6,561 bases of DNA from Chitinophagaceae bacterium (GTDB lineage: Bacteria > Bacteroidota > Bacteroidia > Chitinophagales > Chitinophagaceae): positions 1 through 6,561 of the forward strand of contig JACMLD010000274.1 in assembly GCA_014379785.1 (NCBI GenBank), written 5' to 3'. The translations under genes and the position numbers were made by a program. Shown piece by piece: positions 1-5,241 of this stretch (positions are counted from its first letter, which is position 1; each line of letters begins with the position of its first letter). A model generated the notes under the pieces. It ran no database searches. It was not told the origin of the DNA and was given only the letters and a program-made list of their open reading frames with translations.

Positions 1-2
1 CG

Positions 3-191
3 ATCCTGCCGATCAGTGAGCGGTCGATGCGGCGGATCATGGCGTACCGGTGGCCGGGGAACATCCGCGAGCTCGCGAACGCGGTGGAGCGCGCGACGCT
101 GCTGGCGGATGGACCGGAGGCGGCTTGCTGGGCTCTTTACTCGGCGGCATTACCGGCGGACGCGGACTATCAGGAATGGGTGGATTTTTAA
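3..191 (+). pseudogene. C-terminal fragment of an NtrC-type sigma-54 activator AAA+ domain, joined out of context
   Basis: The frame opens at the window edge and closes with TAA at 189-191. It reads the sigma-54 activator hallmark WPGNIREL (bases 51-74) followed by ANAVERATLLADG (75-113), which is the sensor-2 end of the AAA+ module of NtrC-type enhancer-binding proteins. Those proteins use ATP hydrolysis to remodel RNA polymerase-sigma54. Family resemblance ends near base 119. The remaining ~24 codons match nothing expected (no linker, no Fis-type helix-turn-helix) and lie over a convincing glycine-rich tail in another frame. GC is about 70% in 1-115, far above the rest of the window. I infer a foreign fragment fused to the local sequence, most likely an assembly or ligation chimera at a contig end, less likely a real rearrangement. 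The identity of the fragment is secure; its origin is not. Confidence 0.75.
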
Positions 192-208
192 GCAAAATTC
201 TCAAATAA
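116..208 (+). CDS. C-terminal tail of a glycine-rich protein (5' part missing)
   Basis: In the second forward frame, codons from 116 read GGGLLGSLLGGITGG, then RGLSGMGGFLSKILK and a TAA at 206-208. Repeated GLLG/LLGG segments ending in a short FLSKILK-like helix are typical C-termini of small bacterial glycine-rich proteins such as those with DUF937/YidB-like domains, but only 30 residues are present, so the family is a guess. Upstream in this frame the peptide is arginine/alanine-rich and looks like an out-of-frame reading of the high-GC NtrC fragment, so the true upstream part of this gene is absent. A hairpin terminator begins four bases after the stop, which supports this as a genuine gene end. 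No function can be assigned. Confidence 0.5.
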   Translation, partial: GGGLLGSLLGGITGGRGLSGMGGFLSKILK

Positions 209-211
209 ACA

Positions 212-235
212 AAAACCCGGCTTTTGCCGGGTTTT
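212..235. terminator. bidirectional hairpin terminator
   Basis: A perfect 10-bp inverted repeat, AAAACCCGGC / GCCGGGTTTT, surrounds a TTTT loop. The T-run on the right serves plus-strand transcription ending at the glycine-rich gene (stop 206-208). The A-run on the left becomes a U-run for minus-strand transcription ending at the 203-aa gene (stop 268-270). Its position between two convergent gene ends fits a shared terminator. Confidence 0.88.
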
Positions 236-267
236 AAAATAAGCAATTGGTTTTTTGAAAAATCACA

Positions 268-879
268 CTAAGCAAGAGAAAAATTATTGAACATCTGCAG
301 CATCTCCGAGATGCTGCTTTTTCTTTGTTTGTCGGTCGACTGAAAAGCATTTCTAAAAAAATTCGTACCCATCTCTGACAGCTGCTCATAACCCGATGAA
401 CTGAGATCATTGCTGAAACGAAGTCCGTTTCTGCCCTTTATCTGTTCAATCAGTCCAAAAAGGCAAAGCTCCTCCATCTCGCGGGTATCCATAAAAATTT
501 CAAGACGTTTCACTCTTGAGTTCGGCGCGTATTTTACGGTCAGCTTCTCAGTAGCGGGGATTACGTATATCTCGAACGGCCTGGGTGCAAAATCGGTCGA
601 AAACTCATTTTCGGTTTTGAACTGGATAAAATCACTCCCATCCAGCTGTTCAACTATCACCAGGTAACCAAGTTTGTCGCCACCCAGGTATTTAGCAGAA
701 AAATCCTGTGAAGTATTTACTTCCGTGATAGAATAACTGGCTGACTGAGACAGACTTCCACTCACTACCCTGCCGCGGCTGGTTGGACGATCCCAACGCA
801 TGCCACTGATACGCTGCTCACGGCTCAGGCTGGTATGATAAAAGTAGTTACCGGCGATTGTGTATGAAAGGTCCTGCAT
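268..879 (-). CDS. hypothetical protein, 203 aa, unrecognised (possible cupin-like beta domain plus helical tail)
   Basis: I do not recognise this protein. The ATG at 879-877 is the only usable start, because an in-frame TAA lies eight codons upstream with no ATG, GTG or TTG between. There is no signal peptide or membrane segment, so it is predicted cytoplasmic. Residues ~38-130 alternate short hydrophobic stretches with polar turns (GYLVIVEQ, FIQFKTENEF, FEIYVIPATEKLTVKY, VKRLEIFMD), which suggests a beta-sandwich resembling the N-terminal sensor half of AraC-type regulators. Residues ~133-203 look helical (MEELCLFGLIEQIKG, SISEMLQMFNNF). No helix-turn-helix is visible and nothing beyond the stop could encode one, so if it derives from an AraC-type protein it lacks the DNA-binding half. 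It lies 85 bases downstream of the YkgJ-family gene and may share its transcript. Functional assignment is not justified. Confidence 0.75.
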   Translation of the reverse strand: MQDLSYTIAGNYFYHTSLSREQRISGMRWDRPTSRGRVVSGSLSQSASYSITEVNTSQDFSAKYLGGDKLGYLVIVEQLDGSDFIQFKTENEFSTDFAPRPFEIYVIPATEKLTVKYAPNSRVKRLEIFMDTREMEELCLFGLIEQIKGRNGLRFSNDLSSSGYEQLSEMGTNFFRNAFQSTDKQRKSSISEMLQMFNNFSLA

Positions 880-961
880 AAATGAAAGGCTTGGGTAAAA
901 TTAACCCGCCTTTCACATTTGCCGGAGTCACAGAAGACAGCCCACTCTTCACATACGACAT
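848..961 (-). CDS. possible 37-codon small ORF bridging two minus-strand genes
   Basis: An ATG at 961-959 lies three bases after the stop of the YkgJ-family gene. It opens a 37-residue frame starting MSYVKSGLSSVTPANVKGG and ending with TAA at 850-848, overlapping the first codons of the 203-aa gene in another frame. The close spacing to the upstream stop and the overlap with the next start are what a translationally coupled leader peptide would show. The peptide has no recognisable motif, and a frame of this length can arise by chance, so this is only a candidate. Confidence 0.18.
   Translation of the reverse strand: MSYVKSGLSSVTPANVKGGLILPKPFIYAGPFIHNRR
896..903 (-). promoter_or_regulatory. 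candidate Bacteroidota -7 promoter element for the 203-aa gene
   Basis: On the minus strand the bases read TAATTTTA, matching TAnnTTTG at all but the last position, and end 16 bases before the ATG of the 203-aa gene. I see no clear TTTG -33 partner at the expected distance. It would allow independent transcription from the upstream YkgJ-family gene, but AT-rich 8-mers of this kind are common. Confidence 0.22.
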
Positions 962-964
962 ATT

Positions 965-1474
965 TTATCTCCCCTGCTGCACCAGGGTCATCATTTTCTC
1001 CACCCACTTAAAAGTGGCCGGGCAAAGTTCCACATTCTGCTTGTAAACGTGCATATAGTCAGTAATCTTCTTTTTGCCATGATGCGGAAAACCCGAGCAA
1101 TCTGCTGGACGCACCTCATAAATTGAACATTTGTTGTCTTCCAGGTTCAGAAACTGACAGGGCTGATTGACATTCATCCAGTCCCCATCTTTTTTATCCT
1201 TGTACAACCACTTCTTTTTAAACTCATTTGCCGTCATGTTGAGATGCAGCGAAATTCTCTTGATGTCCTGTGGAGTGTACGTGGGCGACATTGTTTTACA
1301 ACAATTGGCACAGGTTAGGCAATCGATTTCTGCCCAGGCCTGCTTGTCGGCAACCATCTTCAGCGTATCGATATCCGCAGGAGGATTTTTATCCAGTTTT
1401 GAAAGGAACATCCGAAACCGTCTTCTCTGGTGTCGTATCTTTTGTCTGAAAGCACGTAAATTAACAGGCTGCAT
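965..1474 (-). CDS. YkgJ-family cysteine-cluster protein (putative zinc/iron-chelating)
   Basis: This 169-aa protein carries the family signature CxxCxxCC at residues 52-59 (CLTCANCC). It is followed by C106 in QPCQFLN, C116 in NKCSIYE, C126 in RPADCSGFP and C151 in ELCPATF, giving eight cysteines in the conserved order. Members are small, predicted cytoplasmic proteins thought to bind Zn or Fe; no reaction is established for most of them. The N-terminal ~30 residues are strongly basic (RAFRQKIRHQRRRFR), a usual feature of the bacteroidete members rather than a signal peptide. The ATG at 1474-1472 is fixed by an in-frame TAA three codons upstream. No Shine-Dalgarno is evident, as is normal for Bacteroidota. 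The gene is transcribed divergently from xerD and precedes the 203-aa gene. Family assignment is secure, the biochemical role is not. Confidence 0.92.
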   Translation of the reverse strand: MQPVNLRAFRQKIRHQRRRFRMFLSKLDKNPPADIDTLKMVADKQAWAEIDCLTCANCCKTMSPTYTPQDIKRISLHLNMTANEFKKKWLYKDKKDGDWMNVNQPCQFLNLEDNKCSIYEVRPADCSGFPHHGKKKITDYMHVYKQNVELCPATFKWVEKMMTLVQQGR

Positions 1475-1549
1475 GTTGGGTTATTGATAGCACAAAATAT
1501 GCAGAAAAGCATTTAAAAAATTCAGAATTTAGCAACAAACTATACCGCT
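1475..1549. promoter_or_regulatory. divergent promoter region between the YkgJ-family gene and xerD
   Basis: These 75 AT-rich bases separate two divergently transcribed genes and so must hold both promoters or their leaders. On the minus strand TATTTTG (1499-1493) is a one-base-shorter variant of TAnnTTTG, placed about 18 bases ahead of the YkgJ start. For xerD I see no convincing -7 match in this interval. No palindromic operator stands out. Confidence 0.35.
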
Positions 1550-2449
1550 GTGTGGGGACCATATAAAAAAGGGTTTAAGGCCTGGCTTCAACTCGAAAAA
1601 TCGCTGAGCGATCATTCGGTTGACGCATATATGCGTGATGTGGAAAAACTCACGCAATACCTGCAGGCTGAAAATAAAATTGCTCACCCGGATCAGCTTC
1701 TACTCAAAGACCTTCAGCAGTTTGTGAAATGGATTGCCGGGATCGGCATGACCGCGACATCACAGGCGCGTATAATATCGGGACTAAAAAGTTTCTATAA
1801 ATACTGTGTTATAGAAAAAATTGTGACCGCTGATCCCACCGCGTTGCTGGAAGCACCCAAACTGAAACGGGCCTTGCCCGATGTACTTTCCTATGAAGAA
1901 ATTGAACAGGTGATCAGTCAGATAGATCTCAGCAAACCCGAAGGCGAAAGAAACAAGGCGATCATTGAAACAATGTACAGCTGCGGGTTGCGCGTCAGCG
2001 AACTTGTAAATCTCAAAATTTCAAATCTTTATCTGGATGTCGGCTTTGTACGGGTAACGGGTAAGGGTGACAAGGAGAGGCTGGTGCCAATTGGCTCGGC
2101 AGCGGTTAAACAAATCGGCATCTATCGCAGCCACTCAAGAAATCATATTTCGATCAAATCCGGCAATGAAGACATTCTTTTTCTCAACAAGCGGGGCGCG
2201 AAACTGTCGAGGGTAATGATCTTTCTTATTTTAAAAGAACTCGTATCAAAAGCCGGTATCAAAAAAAACATCTCGCCCCATAGTCTGCGCCATTCGTTTG
2301 CCACCCACCTGGTGGAAGGTGGAGCCGATTTGCGGGCTGTACAGGAGATGCTGGGTCATGAAAGCATTACCACTACGGAAATCTACACGCATCTGGACAG
2401 AGAATTCCTACGGGATACGCTGACTCGTTTTCATCCTGCCTTTAAATAG
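1550..2449 (+). CDS. xerD: site-specific tyrosine recombinase XerD
   Basis: The 299-aa product has the N-terminal SAM-like core-binding domain (residues ~5-88) and the C-terminal catalytic domain (~108-290) of XerC/XerD recombinases. All six catalytic residues are visible: R148 in CGLRVSEL, K172 in GKGDKERLVP, H244 and R247 in SPHSLRHSF, H270 in MLGHESI and the nucleophile Y279 in IYTHL. These numbers are identical to those of E. coli XerD, and the length differs by one residue. XerD acts with XerC at dif to resolve chromosome dimers, with FtsK activating it at the septum. The start is GTG at 1550: the in-frame stop at 1514-1516 is followed by no other ATG, GTG or TTG, and the N-terminus WGPYKKGFKAWLQLEKSLS begins where family members do. 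It heads a tight plus-strand run, 13 bases before the sigma factor. Nothing suggests a mobile-element integrase. Confidence 0.95.
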   Translation: MWGPYKKGFKAWLQLEKSLSDHSVDAYMRDVEKLTQYLQAENKIAHPDQLLLKDLQQFVKWIAGIGMTATSQARIISGLKSFYKYCVIEKIVTADPTALLEAPKLKRALPDVLSYEEIEQVISQIDLSKPEGERNKAIIETMYSCGLRVSELVNLKISNLYLDVGFVRVTGKGDKERLVPIGSAAVKQIGIYRSHSRNHISIKSGNEDILFLNKRGAKLSRVMIFLILKELVSKAGIKKNISPHSLRHSFATHLVEGGADLRAVQEMLGHESITTTEIYTHLDREFLRDTLTRFHPAFK

Positions 2450-2450
2450 C

Positions 2451-2458
2451 TAACTTTA
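2451..2458 (+). promoter_or_regulatory. candidate -7 element directly before the sigma-factor start
   Basis: TAACTTTA matches TAnnTTTG at seven of eight positions and ends four bases before the TTG start codon of the sigma gene. If used, transcription would begin at or inside the first codons, giving a leaderless or near-leaderless message. The alternative is simply read-through from xerD, whose stop ends one base before this motif. No -33 element was identified. Confidence 0.25.
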
Positions 2459-2462
2459 GTCA

Positions 2463-3062
2463 TTGAATTTTCTTAAATCCATACCATCCGGAGAGAGCGA
2501 CAAAGAACTGCTGCTCAGCTATCAGCGATATGGCGATATCCAGATTGCGGGCCAGCTTTATGGCCGGTATATGGATATGGTTTATGGCGTTTGCCTCAAA
2601 TATCTGCAGGACAGCGAGCTGGCAAAAGATGCCGTAATGCACATCTTTGAAGAATTGGTGACAAAGCTCAGAAAACACGAAATAGAGAACTTCAAAAGCT
2701 GGCTGCACACGGTGGCCAGAAATCACTGCCTCATGCACCTGAGAAGCAAAAAGAATGTAAGAACCCTGGAAATACAGGAATCTCATGTGCAAAATGGAGA
2801 AGAATTGCATCTGAATGGTGAACTTCAAAAAGAAGCTGAGTTAAGAAAGCTGGAATGCTGTCTTGGAAGCCTGGTTCCGGAACAAAAGATAGCGGTGGAA
2901 CTCTTTTTTCTTCAACAAAAAAGTTACAATGAAGTGGCTGAAGTGACTGGTCTGGAGTGGAACAAAGTAAGGAGCCTGATCCAGAATGGTAAACGGAATC
3001 TCAAAATTTGCATGGAAAGCAAAGCTTTGACAGAAATAAAAATGGGCACCAACAATGAGTGA
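2463..3062 (+). CDS. ECF-type sigma-70 family RNA polymerase sigma factor
   Basis: This 199-aa protein has the two-domain layout of ECF sigma factors. Region 2 spans ~31-97 (RYMDMVYGVCLKYLQD, then KDAVMHIFEELVTKL and FKSWLHTVARNHCLMHLRSKK), binding core polymerase and the -10 element. Region 4 spans ~128-183, with a helix-turn-helix at ~154-181 (SYNEVAEVTGLEWNKVRSLIQNGKRNL). A charged linker of ~30 residues separates them. The start is TTG at 2463: an in-frame TAG lies two codons upstream, and the first internal ATG (M37) would cut into region 2, so TTG is the only start that keeps the family N-terminus. The last 8 bases overlap the ATG of the next gene, which implies translational coupling with its membrane partner. 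Target genes cannot be read from this window. It may be co-transcribed with xerD. Confidence 0.9.
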   Translation: MNFLKSIPSGESDKELLLSYQRYGDIQIAGQLYGRYMDMVYGVCLKYLQDSELAKDAVMHIFEELVTKLRKHEIENFKSWLHTVARNHCLMHLRSKKNVRTLEIQESHVQNGEELHLNGELQKEAELRKLECCLGSLVPEQKIAVELFFLQQKSYNEVAEVTGLEWNKVRSLIQNGKRNLKICMESKALTEIKMGTNNE

Positions 3063-4308
3063 TCATAACCATATTATCTATACCGCAGCCGATATTGAAG
3101 ATTATTGGGCTGGAAGGCTTAGTCCTGCGGAAATGAACCGCATGGAAAGGGCCGCACTCAATGACCCTTTTCTTGCTGATGCAATGGAAGGGTATAAATC
3201 TGTTCCCTCCGATCATATTCAGAATATTGAGGTTCTCAAGTCACATTTGCATAGAAGATTGCATGAAACGAAATCTCCTGCAGCTCCAAGCTGGCTATGG
3301 CTGAAAATAGCCGCCGCAATTTTTGTTCTGGCAGGAGCGGGTCTTATCTGGATGACTTACTTAAAAGATCTTGGTCTTTCCAAACAGATGTCAGCTGCAG
3401 ACAATACACAGACCGATACAGCCTACATAACTGCCGAAACAGCGAAAGCGTCCGAATCGACTGCTACCTTTTCAGATTCTGAGGAAAAGAAAAGTACTGT
3501 GCCAGAGATCATCGGGCCACGTGAGGAGGAATCAGTATCAGCCAATAAAAAAGTCAGTCCGCCAACTACACCTTTGATGGCAAGCCCGGAGGAAAAAAAG
3601 GTTTATAACGCGGAACCACTGGCTAAGCAGTCAGCGCCTGCTCTTTCAAGATCTGTCGACACATTTTCTGCAGAACCTGTTTACGACAAAACTGCTGACT
3701 ACCTGAAAAAACAAAATGATACGGGTAAGTTCGCTCTGCCTGCGATATTATATGGCAGGGTGTACGGCATTACAAGTAAGCCAATACAAAATGTAACAGT
3801 GTCTGCAAAAGATCAGACTACCGTAACCGATCATAACGGATATTTTGCAATATCTACACCTGACAGTGTTATCAGGGTTCAGGTTTCATCGATTGGATTT
3901 GTTTCGAAAGAACTCACATTGAATAAGAAAAACGCTGGCATTACTGACATCACACTGACACCTGCTCAAACTACACTCAATGAAGTAGTAATAGGCAATA
4001 GCACTGCAAGAAGAGCAAAAAAAGAAATAACGGTAGCGGTGCAGCAGGCAGAACCCGTCATTGGCTGGAACGATTACAACAGGTACCTGGATTCTGCCAA
4101 AATTATTCTGGCGGGCGGAGCGAATATTCACGGAGACGTGGTAGTTGCATTCCAGGTTGATAATAAAGGCGTGATGCGTAATTTCCGCGCCATCAAAAAA
4201 CTCCACCCCGCAGCAGATGACGAGGCCATCAGGCTGATAAAATACGGACCGCCATGGCAGCTTCTGAAAGGGAGAAAAGCCGATGCCACCGTGATTGTAA
4301 AATTCTAG
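3055..4308 (+). CDS. membrane-anchored anti-sigma-like protein with carboxypeptidase-regulatory-like and TonB C-terminal domains
   Basis: Four parts can be seen in this 417-aa protein. Residues 1-75 are cytoplasmic and contain ADIEDYWAGRLSPAEMN...DPFLADAMEGY, a motif typical of Bacteroidota anti-sigma or anti-sigma-like proteins. Residues ~80-102 form one transmembrane helix (WLWLKIAAAIFVLAGAGLIW). Residues ~104-230 are a low-complexity A/S/T/E/K/P-rich periplasmic stalk. Residues ~231-303 are a CarboxypepD_reg-like beta-sandwich (LYGRVYGITSKPIQNVTV, TDHNGYFAI, SSIGFVSKEL), followed by NEVVIG and KKEITVAV, like the start of a SusC/RagA plug. Residues ~358-417 are a TonB C-terminal domain (GDVVVAFQVDNKGVMRNF, HPAADDEAIRLIKYGPPW, ATVIVKF). 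The 8-base overlap with the sigma gene makes a sigma/anti-sigma pairing likely. Whether it truly inhibits the sigma factor, energises a receptor, or only senses the envelope is inference. The ATG at 3055 gives a complete N-terminal motif. No second TM or signal peptide is seen. Confidence 0.87.
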   Translation: MSDHNHIIYTAADIEDYWAGRLSPAEMNRMERAALNDPFLADAMEGYKSVPSDHIQNIEVLKSHLHRRLHETKSPAAPSWLWLKIAAAIFVLAGAGLIWMTYLKDLGLSKQMSAADNTQTDTAYITAETAKASESTATFSDSEEKKSTVPEIIGPREEESVSANKKVSPPTTPLMASPEEKKVYNAEPLAKQSAPALSRSVDTFSAEPVYDKTADYLKKQNDTGKFALPAILYGRVYGITSKPIQNVTVSAKDQTTVTDHNGYFAISTPDSVIRVQVSSIGFVSKELTLNKKNAGITDITLTPAQTTLNEVVIGNSTARRAKKEITVAVQQAEPVIGWNDYNRYLDSAKIILAGGANIHGDVVVAFQVDNKGVMRNFRAIKKLHPAADDEAIRLIKYGPPWQLLKGRKADATVIVKF

Positions 4309-4322
4309 TGAACTTATTAGCC

Positions 4323-4330
4323 TATTTTTG
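4323..4330 (+). promoter_or_regulatory. Bacteroidota -7 promoter element for the DUF2911 gene
   Basis: TATTTTTG is an exact match to TAnnTTTG and lies 18 bases ahead of the ATG at 4349, inside the 40-base gap after the membrane-protein gene. A TTG at 4295-4297 is the nearest -33-like sequence, but its spacing (25 bases) is longer than the usual 19-21. The predicted leader would be roughly a dozen bases, AT-rich, without a Shine-Dalgarno. Confidence 0.5.
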
Positions 4331-4348
4331 CGGTCTAAAAAATCACCA

Positions 4349-5182
4349 ATGAAAAAGATTTTGCTTGCTGCCTGCTCTTTTGCGGCTATTTCCTATGCTT
4401 CTGCACAACAGGTGCGTATGCCTGCTCCCAGTACCGGTCAAACGGTTAAACAGGAATTAGGACTGGGATTTGTTGAACTCTCCTACTCAAGACCAAATAT
4501 TAAGGATCGGAAAGTATTTGGCGACCTGGTTCCTTTTGGAAAAGTATGGCGCACTGGTGCCAACCAGGCTACTGTCCTCAGTTTCACCGACAGCGTTACA
4601 ATCGGTGGGAAGAAACTGGCACCGGGAAAATATGGTTTGCTGACCATTCCCGATCAGAATAACTGGACAATCATCATCAGCAAACAATTGAATGTAACAT
4701 CCCCTGCTTCTTACAAAGCCGAAAGTGATGCGGTACGCGTCGAAGCAAAACCCAAAATGCTGAACGATAAGGTGGAAACCTTCACCATGCAGTTTGCAAA
4801 TATCCAGGCAAATTCTGCAGATCTTAATATCATGTGGGAGAATACATCTGTTTCACTTCCCATCAAAACGGATGTTGAGGCCAATGTAATGGCCCAGATA
4901 AACAACGCAATGAATAAGGACAACCGTCCGTATTTTACTGCTGCGCTTTATTATCTCAACAACGGGAAAGACCTGAATCAGGCAGTAACCTGGTTTGACA
5001 AAGCCATTGAGCAGGACCCTAAAGCATTCTGGGTTTATCATCAGAAAGCAAATGCCCTGGCCAAACTTGGTAAAAAAGCCGATGCAAAGGCTGTTGCCCA
5101 GAAGTCAATGGACCTGGCAAAAGAAGCAAAGAACGATGACTATGTAGCATTGAACGAAAAGCTGATAGCAACGCTCAAATAA
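4349..5182 (+). CDS. secreted DUF2911 domain protein with C-terminal TPR-like repeats
   Basis: The product is 277 aa. Residues 1-19 are a signal peptide (MKKILLAACSFAAISYASA) with an AxA site before QQ and no lipobox cysteine, so it is predicted soluble in the periplasm or secreted. Residues ~30-170 carry DUF2911, recognised by VELSYSRPNIKDRKVFGDLVP, GKVWRTGANQAT, LAPGKYGLLTIP and NWTIIIS; the family is common in Bacteroidota and has no established function. Residues ~190-275 form helix pairs resembling two TPR units (YFTAALYYLNNGKDLNQAVTW, then ALAKLGKKADAKAVAQKSMDLAKEA), a protein-protein interaction fold. The frame stays open to a TTG at 4328, but that lies inside the promoter match and would bury the signal peptide, so ATG 4349 is preferred. 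It follows the anti-sigma-like gene by 40 bases and is closed by a strong terminator. Confidence 0.9.
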   Translation: MKKILLAACSFAAISYASAQQVRMPAPSTGQTVKQELGLGFVELSYSRPNIKDRKVFGDLVPFGKVWRTGANQATVLSFTDSVTIGGKKLAPGKYGLLTIPDQNNWTIIISKQLNVTSPASYKAESDAVRVEAKPKMLNDKVETFTMQFANIQANSADLNIMWENTSVSLPIKTDVEANVMAQINNAMNKDNRPYFTAALYYLNNGKDLNQAVTWFDKAIEQDPKAFWVYHQKANALAKLGKKADAKAVAQKSMDLAKEAKNDDYVALNEKLIATLK

Positions 5183-5200
5183 ACACTCAGAAATTATCCA

Positions 5201-5241
5201 CTGCCCGCTTCGCCTAAGGCGTTTAGCGGGCAGTTTTATTT
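5201..5241 (+). terminator. strong compound-hairpin terminator after the DUF2911 gene
   Basis: A 9-bp stem, CTGCCCGCT (5201-5209) pairing with AGCGGGCAG (5225-5233), encloses an asymmetric internal loop and a second 4-bp stem, CGCC/GGCG around TAA. A TTTTATTTT tract follows directly for the plus strand. It begins 18 bases after the DUF2911 stop. Read on the minus strand it lies eight bases past the symporter stop (5244-5242) and may also stop that transcript, although the U-run on that side is poor. Confidence 0.85.

Noticed and set aside
16..237. Plus-strand 73-codon frame rich in Arg and Ser
   Set aside because: It spans the high-GC fragment, the chimeric join and the terminator hairpin; the NtrC motif in a different frame explains its first half, and the composition is that of an out-of-frame high-GC reading.
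410..667. Plus-strand 85-codon frame opposite the 203-aa gene
   Set aside because: It is an antisense shadow; the minus-strand frame is longer, has a forced start and is followed by a terminator, and this one shows no motif.
890..909. GGGT...ACCC inverted repeat between the two minus-strand genes as a terminator or operator
   Set aside because: Only four base pairs form around a seven-base AT loop and there is no U-run, so it is too weak to support a call.
1167..1487. Plus-strand 106-codon frame
   Set aside because: It lies opposite the YkgJ-family gene, whose conserved Cys cluster establishes the minus strand as coding.
1550..2449. XerD-like recombinase as the integrase of a mobile element
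   Set aside because: Length and catalytic residue numbering equal housekeeping XerD, and no attachment repeats, tRNA target or cargo genes flank it.
4328..4348. TTG at 4328 as the start of the DUF2911 protein
   Set aside because: It overlaps the TATTTTTG promoter match and would add seven residues before a perfect signal peptide; ATG at 4349 fits better.
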